Below are positions 1-8,296 of a DNA stretch of 64,000 nt, one piece after another. The translations under genes were made by a program, and so were the position numbers. Source of the stretch: Harryflintia acetispora. GTDB taxonomy: Bacteria > Bacillota > Clostridia > Oscillospirales > Ruminococcaceae. Position 1 is the first letter of the stretch, and each line of letters starts with the position of its first letter. The stretch is taken from assembly GCA_004340125.1 (NCBI GenBank), contig SLUK01000007.1, positions 1-64,000 on the forward strand, in the 5' to 3' direction. Under the pieces are notes generated by a model that ran no database searches, was not told where the DNA came from, and saw only the letters and a program-made list of their open reading frames with translations.

Positions 1-933
1 GCGAGCAAGACGGTGACGATCGAGGGGTGCGAGCATGCGCTCGCCGCCGGCGGCTACGGGGGCGGTGCGGGCACCGCCGCCAAGCCCTGGAAGGTCTCGT
101 CGCAGGCGCAGCTGGCGCATGTGAACAGCCATCTGGCGGCGAGCTTCATCCAGACGCAGGACCTGAGCCTCACGGGCGACTGGACCCCCATCGGAGGAAA
201 CAACTATGCCGCCTTCACCGGGATTTACGACGGCGGGGGCCATCTGGTGAAGAATCTTTCGATCCCCAGAAGCGCGGGATATTCTGATGCGGGACTGTTT
301 GGCAAGGCAAATTCGTCCACCATCCGCGGGATTGGGGTAACCAATTTTACGGTGTATGACAGCGGCAGCGGCGTTTCCGGGAGCCTTGTTTCATTTTGCA
401 ACGACGGTGTATTGATCGAGCAGTGCTACGCCGAGAACGGCCTGTCCGACGGGTACTGGCACGCCGGAGGACTGGTCGGACAGCAGTACAACGACTGTGA
501 AGTGCGGGACTGCTATGCGGTCAATGTCAACGTAACGGTGCCGGTGAGCACCGTCGACTACTGCGATGCGGCGGGTTTGGTGGGCTTTTCCACAGTGAAT
601 TGCCGCATTACGCGCTGCTTTGCCATGCCGGGTACCCTCAGTGGAAACGGACAGAGTGCGCTCACCGGATGCGTGCCGCTGGCTGATGCGACGGGCTGCA
701 CCGCATGCTATTACGCGAGTGATGGGGGCTACCCGGCAGCCGTGCGGTGGTACGATGCAACCAGCGGGATTGGAGGCAGCATGCCCGCCAGCGTTGCGGG
801 TGTGACCCCGTTGACTGTCGCGCAGTTTGCCGACCCTACGAATTTTGCGGATTTGAGCATGGGCGCGACCGGAAGCGCCTGGAAAACCTGGCGCGGCGGG
901 TATACCCATCCGGTTTTGGCGGTGTTTGGATAA
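1..933 (+). CDS. C-terminal part of a GLUG-repeat surface protein (5' end outside window)
   Basis: The frame is open from base 1, so only about the last 310 residues are present and the true start lies upstream. Two Gly-Leu-Val-Gly motifs (near bases 463-480 and 568-588), each followed by Cys- and Val-rich strands, and an earlier DGGGH turn match the GLUG-type repeats found in secreted or wall-associated proteins, which are expected to fold as a beta-helix. No sortase motif or membrane segment is visible at the C-terminus, so anchoring must depend on the missing N-terminal part or be absent. A strong bidirectional stem-loop follows. The family call is by motif only; the substrate or ligand is unknown. 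Confidence 0.65.
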   Translation, partial: ASKTVTIEGCEHALAAGGYGGGAGTAAKPWKVSSQAQLAHVNSHLAASFIQTQDLSLTGDWTPIGGNNYAAFTGIYDGGGHLVKNLSIPRSAGYSDAGLFGKANSSTIRGIGVTNFTVYDSGSGVSGSLVSFCNDGVLIEQCYAENGLSDGYWHAGGLVGQQYNDCEVRDCYAVNVNVTVPVSTVDYCDAAGLVGFSTVNCRITRCFAMPGTLSGNGQSALTGCVPLADATGCTACYYASDGGYPAAVRWYDATSGIGGSMPASVAGVTPLTVAQFADPTNFADLSMGATGSAWKTWRGGYTHPVLAVFG

Positions 934-951
934 CGGCAAAAACAGTGTAAA

Positions 952-999
952 AAGGCGGCTGTGGAAGGATTAAGCCTGGACTCCTTCCGCAGCCGCCTT
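952..999. terminator. Bidirectional terminator between convergent genes
   Basis: Arms at 952-969 and 982-999 form an 18-bp stem with one wobble pair and a 12-base loop. A-rich sequence precedes it and T-rich sequence follows it, so it can stop both the GLUG gene (+) and the MGMT gene (-). Confidence 0.75.
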
Positions 1000-1011
1000 C
1001 TTGATGGAAGG

Positions 1012-1323
1012 CTATTTCCCATCCCAGCCGAAGCGCGACAGGTCCACTTTAAAGTCCTGCGACACCTCGACCCCTTCCCGCTCGAGCCGGCGGCGCTGCT
1101 CCCCGATCCCGTCGCCGAAGGCGAAGGAGGGGGTGAGCGCGCCGAAACGGTTGACCACCCGGTGGCAGGGAATATTTGCCGGATCGGGGTTTTTGTGCAG
1201 CGCCCAGCCCACCTGCCGCGCCATGCGGGGATTGCCCGCGAGCAGTGCGATCTGCCCATAGGTCGCCACCTTTCCGCGGGGGATGGATTGTACGGCGGCG
1301 TAGACTGCCGAGAAAAAAGACAT
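1012..1323 (-). CDS. MGMT-family DNA alkyltransferase, DNA-binding/active-site domain only
   Basis: This 103-aa protein matches the C-terminal domain of O6-alkylguanine-DNA alkyltransferases. A winged helix includes the Arg finger region (ARQVG, about 35-39), and the active-site motif PCHRV (52-56) carries the acceptor Cys53. Alkyltransferase-like proteins have Trp in place of that Cys, so this one may be catalytic. The usual N-terminal domain of Ada/Ogt enzymes is missing; the length fits the stand-alone MGMT family. The gene is monocistronic, converges on the surface-protein gene, and has its own promoter at 1366-1394. The inferred role is repair or sensing of alkylated guanine; substrate range cannot be read from sequence. 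Confidence 0.8.
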   Translation of the reverse strand: MSFFSAVYAAVQSIPRGKVATYGQIALLAGNPRMARQVGWALHKNPDPANIPCHRVVNRFGALTPSFAFGDGIGEQRRRLEREGVEVSQDFKVDLSRFGWDGK

Positions 1324-1365
1324 AAAACTTTCCCCTTTCCCAAAAGTTGTGTTTTTTCGTCAGAC

Positions 1366-1394
1366 ATGCTACCATAAAGGACAAGAGAACGCAA
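1366..1394 (-). promoter_or_regulatory. Sigma-A-like promoter of the MGMT gene
   Basis: On the minus strand, TTGCGT (1394-1389) and TAGCAT (1371-1366) are separated by 17 bases, about 45 bases upstream of the start codon. Confidence 0.5.
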
Positions 1395-1406
1395 GCGGAA
1401 TCCAAT

Positions 1407-1462
1407 ATGTTTTTACATGGTAAAAACATGGAGAGCCGTTCATTTCACAAGGCAAAATGAAC
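1407..1462. promoter_or_regulatory. Two inverted repeats in the MGMT/sigma-factor divergent region
   Basis: A perfect 10-bp inverted repeat (arms 1407-1416 and 1420-1429, 3-base loop) is followed by an 8-bp one (1438-1445 and 1455-1462). Both lie between the divergent MGMT and sigma-factor genes, where an operator would be expected. The binding protein is unknown. Confidence 0.4.
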
Positions 1463-1543
1463 AGCTTATGCAGCAAATCCGGCCATTGCGCGCACTAAGG
1501 AAATGGAACCTCAGAGGGCTCCTGGCCCAAACGCAGGTGGAAG

Positions 1544-2068
1544 ATGAACGTAGATGTTGTTTTGATCGAGCAGGCAAAACGGGGGGACAAGGATAGCTTC
1601 GCCGACCTGTATGAACAGGTGGCGGATGAGCTTTACCGGGTGGCTCTGTACACCCTCGGCAATGTGCACGACGCGCAGGACGCGGTGTCGGAAACCTTTG
1701 TCGAGGCGTACCGGGGCCTTGGTTCCCTGCGTGACAACGCCGCCTTCCGCGCGTGGATCATGAGGATCCTGACCATCCGCTGCAAGCGCAAGATGGGGCA
1801 ATACGTCAAGGAGCGCGGCCAGATGGATGTCGACGAGCTCGTCTCCCTCTCGGACGGGGAGGACACGGTGGAGCAGAGCCTTTCGCGCGCCGACCTCCTG
1901 ACCGCCCTCTCAAAGCTCAGCGCCCAGGAGCGGCAGATCGTCCTGCTCTCGGCGGTGCAGGGCTATACCCTGCGGGAGATCGCGCAGGTGATGCGCGCGC
2001 CGCAGGGGACGGTGAGCTCCAAGCTCTGCCGGGCGATGAAGAAGCTGCGAGGTCTGATCGAGCGATGA
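1544..2068 (+). CDS. ECF-type RNA polymerase sigma factor
   Basis: This 174-aa protein has the two-domain plan of extracytoplasmic-function sigma factors. Region 2 (about residues 10-80) contains DAQDAVSETFVEAYRGL and the WIMRI helix. Region 4 (about 120-172) has a helix-turn-helix reading YTLREIAQVM...GTVSSKL. The start is ATG. The stop codon overlaps an ATG of the next frame, and the beta-propeller gene begins 24 bases later, so the two are co-transcribed. That neighbour has a single N-terminal membrane helix, as expected for a membrane-tethered regulator of an ECF factor. The target promoters and inducing signal are unknown. Confidence 0.9.
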   Translation: MNVDVVLIEQAKRGDKDSFADLYEQVADELYRVALYTLGNVHDAQDAVSETFVEAYRGLGSLRDNAAFRAWIMRILTIRCKRKMGQYVKERGQMDVDELVSLSDGEDTVEQSLSRADLLTALSKLSAQERQIVLLSAVQGYTLREIAQVMRAPQGTVSSKLCRAMKKLRGLIER

Positions 2069-2091
2069 ACAGGGGAAAGGAGGACCGGCGC

Positions 2092-4098
2092 ATGAAGCGG
2101 GAAGAAGAAATTAAACAGCATGGCGAGGCGCTGGGTCCTCAGCTTCGGCGGCTGACCGACCCGGTGCAGCGCCCTTTGGCGCTGCAGGGGGAGCTGCTGA
2201 AAGGCCGCCTGGACGGCGATGCGCGCCCGGGGCGGGCGGAAGCCCGGCGCTGGCTGGCGCCACTCTGTGCGGTGGCCGCCGGGGTGGTGGTCGTCTTCGG
2301 GGCCCTGCTGGCGTTTCACCCGGGAGGGATTGAGACCGCTTCGGGCGAAGCCGCCCCCGAGACGGCCATGCTCATGGAGGAGGCCCCGGTCGAGGGAGAG
2401 GCCGGCGCGGGCCAGGCGGCCGCATCGGCCGCCTATGATATGGCGGCCCCCACCGCGGAGGAAGCGGTGCCGCACGCGCAGAGCTACCAGGAAATCATGG
2501 ACCGGATTCTACAGATCGAAGGGGAGCAAAACAAGCAGGAAGCCATGCTCGCCGACGCGGGCGCGCCCCGCAGCATGATGGGGAGCGCGCCCCTTGCCGC
2601 CGTACAGCCCGGCGAGGGGGACATCCTGCAAAGCGACGGGGAGTATCTATACTACCTCACCGAAAATCAGGAGAGTTTGCTTTCCTCGGCGGTGGGGGGC
2701 TTCTCCTCCACCCTCTATATTGTGAAAGCCGCGGACCTTTCCATCGCCTCCGCGACCGAAGTGGAGGGGACGGGCGAGCTCTATCTCGAGGGGGACCGGC
2801 TGCTGCTCGTCGGCGAGGACGGCGTCTTCCCCGGCGAGGACAGCACGGAGGAGACGTCCTACACCCCGGTGACCAGCGCGAAAATCTACAATGTTGCCGA
2901 CCCGGCGCGGCCGGTGCTGGAGAGTGATTTTACCCAGGAGGGCAGCTTCGTCTCCTGCCAGGTGCGGGACGGCGTGGCCTACCTGGTCAGCGAATGGGTT
3001 CCGATGACCGTGCCGGGCGACCCGCTAAAGGCGGTTCCCAGCACCTATGACGGTGCGGCTAAGCGCCGCTTGGCTCCCGATGAGGTGCTGCTGCCCGGCG
3101 CAGCGCAGAACGCTTCCTTTGCGGTTGTTTCCGCCCTGGCGCTCGATGGAGAGACAGCGGCGGTGACCCAGGCGGTGCTCGGCGGCGCGACGGCGGTCCA
3201 CCTCTCAAAAGAGAACCTCTATATCGCCGGCACCCGGTACGGCGAGGGCGAAGAGCCGGACAGGACCAACCTGCTGCGCTTCGCGCTCGACTCCCTGAGC
3301 TGTGCAGCCGAAGGGCAGGTGGAGGGGATCCTGGGGGCGTCGTCGCCGATGGACGAATATGGCGGCTATCTGCGCCTGGCGGCCACGGCCGATGGGGAAA
3401 TCAGGCTCTATGTGCTGGATATGCAGCTGGAAGAGTGCTCGTCGGTGCGGGGCTTTGCCCAAGAGGCCGAACTCGGCGGAGTGCTCTACCGGGGCGACAC
3501 CGCCTATGTCACCGCGGTGCGGGACAGCGAGGAGCTCTGGGTGCTCGACCTTTCGGACCCGCAAAGCGCGGGGACGCGCGGCAAGATAGCCCTCAATGGG
3601 TTTTCGCAGCAGCTGTTTGCGGTGAATGCGCACACCCTGCTCGGGTTCGGGCTGGATACCCGCACCGGAGAGGACGGCGTGCTCTATTCGGGCGGGGTGC
3701 GCCTCTGCCTTTACGATGTTCGTGACCCCGACCGTCCGGCACTGGCGGACCAGGTCGTGCTGGGCGGGCGCGCTTCGAGCGAGGCGCTCTACGAGCCGCG
3801 CGCCCTGTTGCTGGAGGAGGGCAGGATCGGCTTCCCGGCCGAGCTGCGCGAGGCGGACGGAGACGGCCTGGAGCAGACGAAATTTTCGGGCTACTTCCTC
3901 TTTGAGCTGCGGGACGGGAAGCTGAGGGAGCTCTCGCGTACCTCCTTGCAGCGAAGCGCGGCCGAGAGCGACTACAGCACGGTGCATATCCTGCGCGGGA
4001 CGCTGGCCGGGGACACCCTGTACACCGCGTCGGCGCGCCGGATGGCGGCAGTCGATCCTGTGAGCGGGAAGACGCTCGCAGAATTGGAGCTGGGATGA
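2092..4098 (+). CDS. Membrane-anchored beta-propeller protein, probable partner of the ECF sigma factor
   Basis: The start chosen is ATG 2092, which has AAAGGAGG at 2076-2083; an ATG at 2065 overlaps the sigma-factor stop but has no ribosome-binding site. The 668-aa product has a ~53-residue cytoplasmic head, one membrane helix (about 54-75), an Ala/Glu-rich stalk, then a long extracytoplasmic region with repeated blade-like units (for example DLSDPQSAG, VRDPDRPAL), resembling the C-terminal beta-propeller family. The layout suggests an anti-sigma or sensor role: the head would hold the sigma factor and the propeller would sense outside the cell. No zinc-binding anti-sigma motif (HxxxCxxC) is present, so this role is inferred from context only. 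Confidence 0.7.
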   Translation: MKREEEIKQHGEALGPQLRRLTDPVQRPLALQGELLKGRLDGDARPGRAEARRWLAPLCAVAAGVVVVFGALLAFHPGGIETASGEAAPETAMLMEEAPVEGEAGAGQAAASAAYDMAAPTAEEAVPHAQSYQEIMDRILQIEGEQNKQEAMLADAGAPRSMMGSAPLAAVQPGEGDILQSDGEYLYYLTENQESLLSSAVGGFSSTLYIVKAADLSIASATEVEGTGELYLEGDRLLLVGEDGVFPGEDSTEETSYTPVTSAKIYNVADPARPVLESDFTQEGSFVSCQVRDGVAYLVSEWVPMTVPGDPLKAVPSTYDGAAKRRLAPDEVLLPGAAQNASFAVVSALALDGETAAVTQAVLGGATAVHLSKENLYIAGTRYGEGEEPDRTNLLRFALDSLSCAAEGQVEGILGASSPMDEYGGYLRLAATADGEIRLYVLDMQLEECSSVRGFAQEAELGGVLYRGDTAYVTAVRDSEELWVLDLSDPQSAGTRGKIALNGFSQQLFAVNAHTLLGFGLDTRTGEDGVLYSGGVRLCLYDVRDPDRPALADQVVLGGRASSEALYEPRALLLEEGRIGFPAELREADGDGLEQTKFSGYFLFELRDGKLRELSRTSLQRSAAESDYSTVHILRGTLAGDTLYTASARRMAAVDPVSGKTLAELELG

Positions 4099-4102
4099 TT
4101 GC

Positions 4103-4137
4103 AAAGCCCGCCGCGGGAAAACCCCGCGGCGGGCTTT
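4103..4137 (+). terminator. Terminator of the sigma/beta-propeller operon
   Basis: A perfect 15-bp stem (4103-4117 with 4123-4137) with a 5-base loop starts just after the stop codon. The right arm ends in CTTT, but no long T-tract follows. Confidence 0.75.
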
Positions 4138-4162
4138 CCGCATGAATCGAGCAAAATCGCGG

Positions 4163-4191
4163 TTGTAAACGGGGGCTAAACTTGATATAAT
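4163..4191 (+). promoter_or_regulatory. Sigma-A promoter of the substrate-binding protein gene
   Basis: TTGTAA (4163-4168) and a perfect TATAAT (4186-4191) are separated by 17 bases. Confidence 0.75.
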
Positions 4192-4215
4192 AATTTCATT
4201 AAGCAGATGTGAAGG

Positions 4216-5721
4216 ATGGGTGGGATTGCCGGCTTGAAACGGATCGGATTTCTGTGTGCGCTCTCGGCCCTCCTTTTGCTTTTTGGCTGCAGCGCCGACC
4301 GCGGCACGCCCCTGCAGCAGCCTCCGGCGCCGCAGAGCGAAAGCTCCTCCATGGGGGAGCAGGAGAGCTCCCCTTGGCGGCTGCGCCTGGCAGTCAGCGA
4401 GGGGGATGTACTCAACCCCTACCGCATGACGAGCCAGCTGAACGCCGACGTGTCGGCCCTGCTGTACGATCCCCTCATCAAGCTGGACGCTTCCTTTGCG
4501 CCGCGGGGGTATCTCGTGCAGGAGCCGCTGCTCGAGGGGACGGTGTGCACCCTGCGCCTGCGCGATGGGGTAACCTTCGGCGACGGCAGCCCCCTGACGG
4601 CGCAGGACGCGGCCTATTCCTATACCCTAGCGGCGGCCAAGGACACGGCCGGGCGCTTTTCCAATGTGGAATCCTGCAAGGCGCAGGATGAGAGCACCCT
4701 GGTGTTCACATTGAAGCGGGCGGACCGGTACTTTTTAAATCTTCTGACCTTCCCCATCATTAAGTCGGGCTCGGGCGCCGAGGATGTCCCGCTTGGCACC
4801 GGGCGCTACCGCGTGGGGGAGGACGGGTCCTTGATCCAAAACAGCGGGCACTTCGAGGGCGGCTCGCGGGTGGAAAATATCATTCTGGTACCGGTCGGGG
4901 ACGCCGATGAGATCGGCTACGATTTGATCACCGACCGGATCGACTATGCCCGCCGCCCCAAGGGCAGCGCCCAGCCCGAGGCCTCGGGCAGTGTCCCGGT
5001 GCAGGAAAACACGCTGGTGTATCTGGGCTTCAACGGGTCGATCTACCCGTCGGACAACGGGGACTTTCGCCGGGCGGTGGACGCCATACTGGACCGTTCG
5101 GCGATTGTGAGCCAGTCCTTTTCCGGGCGGGCCGCGGCGGCGCCCGAGCCGGTCAACCCGACCTTTTACGACGCGCGGGGGGAGCCGCGCGAGCTGCCCG
5201 ACCCGGATGCGCTGCTCGATTCGATGGGGCTTGACCAGCGGGACGCCGAAGGGTACCGCACCCGGGGCGGTGCCGCTTTTGAAGTGCAGCTGGCGATCAA
5301 TGTCGAAAGCACCTCCAAGCGGGACGCGGCCGCGCTCCTGAGGCAGCAGTTCGCCGCGCACGGGCTGCACCTCACGATCAACGAATATTCCTTCGAGCAG
5401 TTTACCGCGCAGATCGCGGCCGGGGGCTACAACCTGTATCTGGGCGAGGTGCGCCTGCCCGAGGACATGGACCTCTCGGCCCTGCTCTCCCCCCAGGGGG
5501 CGCTGCATCACCATCTGCCGGATACCGCCGAGCTCTATCAGAGCTATCTGCTCTCGCGTGAGGGTGCGCTTTCGATGGAGGACTTTTACAACCGGTTTTG
5601 GCAGCAATGTCCCTTTGTGCCGCTGCTCTACACCCAGTCGGTGATTTCCCACTCCAGGAATTTTTATCCTGCGGTGGTTGCAACCGATCAGGATATTTTC
5701 TATAATATAAGCAAGTGGTAG
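4216..5721 (+). CDS. ABC transporter substrate-binding lipoprotein, peptide/nickel (SBP_bac_5) type
   Basis: The 501-aa protein begins with a hydrophobic signal and lipobox LLFGC (Cys25 lipidated), followed by a Ser/Pro/Glu-rich linker. It continues as a family-5 extracytoplasmic binding protein: LRDGVTFGDGSPLTAQDAAYSY (about 117-138) is the typical signature. It would capture an oligopeptide or similar ligand at the cell surface. No permease or ATPase gene is adjacent, so it is either an orphan receptor or works with a transporter encoded elsewhere. ATG 4216 has a very close GAAGG; a TTG at 4234 with GGTGGG 9 bases upstream would give a more standard signal peptide and is an alternative start. 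Confidence 0.85.
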   Translation: MGGIAGLKRIGFLCALSALLLLFGCSADRGTPLQQPPAPQSESSSMGEQESSPWRLRLAVSEGDVLNPYRMTSQLNADVSALLYDPLIKLDASFAPRGYLVQEPLLEGTVCTLRLRDGVTFGDGSPLTAQDAAYSYTLAAAKDTAGRFSNVESCKAQDESTLVFTLKRADRYFLNLLTFPIIKSGSGAEDVPLGTGRYRVGEDGSLIQNSGHFEGGSRVENIILVPVGDADEIGYDLITDRIDYARRPKGSAQPEASGSVPVQENTLVYLGFNGSIYPSDNGDFRRAVDAILDRSAIVSQSFSGRAAAAPEPVNPTFYDARGEPRELPDPDALLDSMGLDQRDAEGYRTRGGAAFEVQLAINVESTSKRDAAALLRQQFAAHGLHLTINEYSFEQFTAQIAAGGYNLYLGEVRLPEDMDLSALLSPQGALHHHLPDTAELYQSYLLSREGALSMEDFYNRFWQQCPFVPLLYTQSVISHSRNFYPAVVATDQDIFYNISKW

Positions 5722-5751
5722 CCCAAGTGCTTGACCAAAGGAGTGAAATTC

Positions 5752-6105
5752 ATGATTAAAATTGAAAATCATCTCGGTACGATCGAGATTTCGCAGGAAT
5801 ACTTTGCGAAGCTGGTGGGCTACGCCGCGCAGGAGTGCTTCGGCGTGGCGGGGATGGTGTTCAGCAACCCCTCGCAGGGGATCCGCTCGGTGCTCTCCCG
5901 CAAGGATGTCGCCGACAAGGGCGTGCGGGTGCGCTCGGGGAATAACTGTCTGGCGATTGATTTGCACATTGCGGTCACCTATGGGGTGAACATTTCGGCG
6001 ATCGTCAAGAGCATCGTCAACAAGGTGCGCTACACCGTGGAGGAAGCGACCGGCTTCGAGGTCGCCAAGGTCAACGTGTTCGTGGATGACATGAAGGCGC
6101 AGTGA
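5752..6105 (+). CDS. Asp23/Gls24 family protein (YloU-like)
   Basis: The start is ATG 5752, with AAAGGAG at 5737-5743; an upstream in-frame TTG is not used. The 117-aa product is a full-length Asp23/Gls24 domain (GTIEIS, YAAQECFGVAGM, IDLHIAVTYGVNI). It has no membrane segment, so it is cytosolic or membrane-associated through partners. In Firmicutes this gene (yloU) habitually precedes yloV/fakA, as it does here. Family members are linked to envelope stress and membrane-associated complexes, but their biochemical role is not established. Confidence 0.9.
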   Translation: MIKIENHLGTIEISQEYFAKLVGYAAQECFGVAGMVFSNPSQGIRSVLSRKDVADKGVRVRSGNNCLAIDLHIAVTYGVNISAIVKSIVNKVRYTVEEATGFEVAKVNVFVDDMKAQ

Positions 6106-6175
6106 CGCCGATCATTTTACGGGCGGGGGCCAAGGTAGCCGTGCTCCCGCTGCTTGAAGGAGTGTCCAAGATTTG

Positions 6176-7828
6176 ATGAGAGGCAAAACGCTGCGGGACG
6201 CCATGCTGTCCGCGGCCAACAACATACAGGCCCAGCGGCAGGCGGTGGACGCGCTCAACGTCTTTCCGGTCCCGGACGGCGACACCGGCACCAACATGTC
6301 GATGACCATCGGAAACAGCGTGCGCGAGCTGCAGGGGCTGCAGGACGACGCCCCCATCGGCCAGGTCGCGCAGGTTGCCGCCTCCGCCCTGCTGCGCGGG
6401 GCCAGGGGGAATTCCGGGGTGATCCTTTCCCTGCTGTTCCGGGGCTTCGCCAAGGGGCTGAAGGACAAGGCCGAGGCCGGGCCCGCCGACTTTGCCCTCG
6501 CGCTCGAGTCGGGGGTCCATTCCGCCTACAAGGCGGTGATGAAGCCGACCGAGGGGACCATCCTCACCGTGGCGCGCATGGCTTCGGTGAAAGCGCGGCA
6601 GCTCGCGGACAGCGGCTGTGCGATGGAGGAGTTCTGGCAGGGCGTGCTCGACGCGGCAAGGGACGCGCTCGAAAAGACGCCCGAGCAGCTTCCGGTGCTT
6701 AAAAAGGCCGGGGTGGTCGACGCGGGCGGGCGCGGCTTCGTGGTCATCCTCGAGGGGATGGCCAGCGTCTTCCTGCACGGGGTAATGGTGCAGGGCGAGA
6801 GCGAGGGGGGCGACCCCGAGCCGGCCGTCGAGCAGGAGTACAACGCCTCGGGTGAATATGAGACCGAGATCACCTATCCCTACTGCACCGAATTTATCGT
6901 CATGAAGGAAAATGAGCGCGACCCGCTTCTGCTGCGCGCCTTTTTGGAGTCGCGCGGGGACAGTGTCGTGGTGGTGGACGACGAGGACATCATCAAGGTG
7001 CACGTGCATACCGGCAACCCGGGCGACGCGCTGCAGGAGGGGCTCAAATTCGGGAGCCTCACCAAGATCAAGATCGAGAATATGCGCGAGCAGCACGAAA
7101 ACCGCAAAGCGATGAACCAGCCGCCAAAGATGGGGGAGGAGTTCCCCTACGCGCCGGTGGACGCGGGGCGGGAGATCGGCTTTGTGGCGGTCGCCGCGGG
7201 CGACGGGGTCAGGGAGCTGTTTTTGGACCTCGGCGTGGACCGGGTGGTCAGCGGGGGGCAGACGATGAACCCCTCGACCGACGACATCCTCTGCGCGGTG
7301 CAGTCGGTGCCGGCCAAATATGTCTTTGTGCTGCCCAACAACAAGAATATCATCATGGCCGCCGAGCAGGCGGGCAGGCTCGCCGACCGCGAGGTCTGCG
7401 TGCTGCAGTCGCGCACCATCCCGCAGGGGATGGCGGCGATGCTCGCCTTCGAGCAGGAGGAGAGCCCGGAGCGCAACAGCACGCTGATGACCCAGGCGAT
7501 GGAGAAGGTGGAGACGGGACTGATCACCTTTGCCGCGCGGGACAGCGACTTTGACGGACATTCGATCAAAAAGGGCGAGCTGCTGGCTTTGGACGGCGGA
7601 AAGCTCCTCTTTACCGATACCAACATCGAAAAGACGCTGATCAAGCTGACCCGCTCGCTGATGGACAAGGACACCGGTTTTGTGACGGTGCTCTATGGCG
7701 AGGACATCGAGGAGGACCGCGCGGCGCAGCTGGAAAGTGCGCTGCGTGAAAAGCTGCCGGACGACGTGGAGCTTTCATTTATCAGCGGCGGGCAGCCGGT
7801 CTATTACTTCATTGTTTCCGTGGAATGA
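6176..7828 (+). CDS. fakA: DAK2-domain fatty acid kinase catalytic subunit FakA (YloV)
   Basis: The product is about 550 aa. The N-terminal DAK2 nucleotide-binding domain carries the Asp triad motif DGDTGTN (about residues 34-40), and a middle and C-terminal region is typical of YloV/FakA. FakA phosphorylates fatty acids held by a FakB (DegV-like) carrier, feeding exogenous fatty acids into phospholipid synthesis. No fakB gene is in the window. GAAGGAG at 6156-6162 fits either TTG 6173 (10-base spacing) or ATG 6176 (13 bases); the difference is one residue. Placement after Asp23/Gls24 matches the yloU-yloV order. Confidence 0.9.
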   Translation: MRGKTLRDAMLSAANNIQAQRQAVDALNVFPVPDGDTGTNMSMTIGNSVRELQGLQDDAPIGQVAQVAASALLRGARGNSGVILSLLFRGFAKGLKDKAEAGPADFALALESGVHSAYKAVMKPTEGTILTVARMASVKARQLADSGCAMEEFWQGVLDAARDALEKTPEQLPVLKKAGVVDAGGRGFVVILEGMASVFLHGVMVQGESEGGDPEPAVEQEYNASGEYETEITYPYCTEFIVMKENERDPLLLRAFLESRGDSVVVVDDEDIIKVHVHTGNPGDALQEGLKFGSLTKIKIENMREQHENRKAMNQPPKMGEEFPYAPVDAGREIGFVAVAAGDGVRELFLDLGVDRVVSGGQTMNPSTDDILCAVQSVPAKYVFVLPNNKNIIMAAEQAGRLADREVCVLQSRTIPQGMAAMLAFEQEESPERNSTLMTQAMEKVETGLITFAARDSDFDGHSIKKGELLALDGGKLLFTDTNIEKTLIKLTRSLMDKDTGFVTVLYGEDIEEDRAAQLESALREKLPDDVELSFISGGQPVYYFIVSVE

Positions 7829-7845
7829 TTTTTAGAAAAAATTGT

Positions 7846-7978
7846 CGGCGCGCCGGAGAATATTCCGGCGCGCCGCGCACATACTAGATTTAGTTTTACG
7901 GACTATTTGCGTTTGCAGTTTTGTTTTGTTCGTAAAACAAAGCCGGGCGGCAGGATATGCCGTCCGGCTCTATTTTTT
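7846..7978 (+). terminator. Two stem-loops downstream of fakA, the second an intrinsic terminator
   Basis: The first stem (7846-7857 with 7864-7875) is a perfect 12-bp GC-rich hairpin without a T-tract. The second (7941-7952 with 7958-7969) has one wobble pair and is followed by CTATTTTTT, a classic intrinsic terminator. Confidence 0.8.
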
Positions 7979-8086
7979 GTTACGGGCTGTTCGATCTGCA
8001 ACGGTACGCCCAGCTCGCAGCTGAGGAAAAGCCGGGGCGCCGGCCGCCCAGAAGCTCCCGCGAGAAGATGGCGGCCTCGCCGCCAT

Positions 8087-8250
8087 GGGGAAACCCCTTG
8101 ATAGGGTTTCCCCACGCAAAAACCTCCCACTGGGAGCTTTTTGCTCCCCTTCCTGATCCGAGGGGGGATTTTGTCAAGGCGAGTGACAGCAACCCGGAAA
8201 AGGCCGCGGGCGCTGCCCGCACCCGCTCAAGGGTTTGTCAAACCCTTGAG
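8087..8250 (-). repeat. Copy E of the dispersed multi-hairpin repeat
   Basis: This diverged copy contains a GGGGAAACCCC-type palindrome (8087-8113), a CTCCCACTGGGAG-type palindrome (8128-8140) and a perfect 11-bp stem (8226-8236 with 8240-8250). Order and orientation match the other copies read on the minus strand, directly downstream of parC. With the fakA terminators it fills the 7829-8296 gene-free stretch; no credible ORF lies there. Confidence 0.6.
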
Positions 8251-8296
8251 AATCCCGATACTTGAAAGAAATTAAACTGAAAGCAGGCTCAACGCC

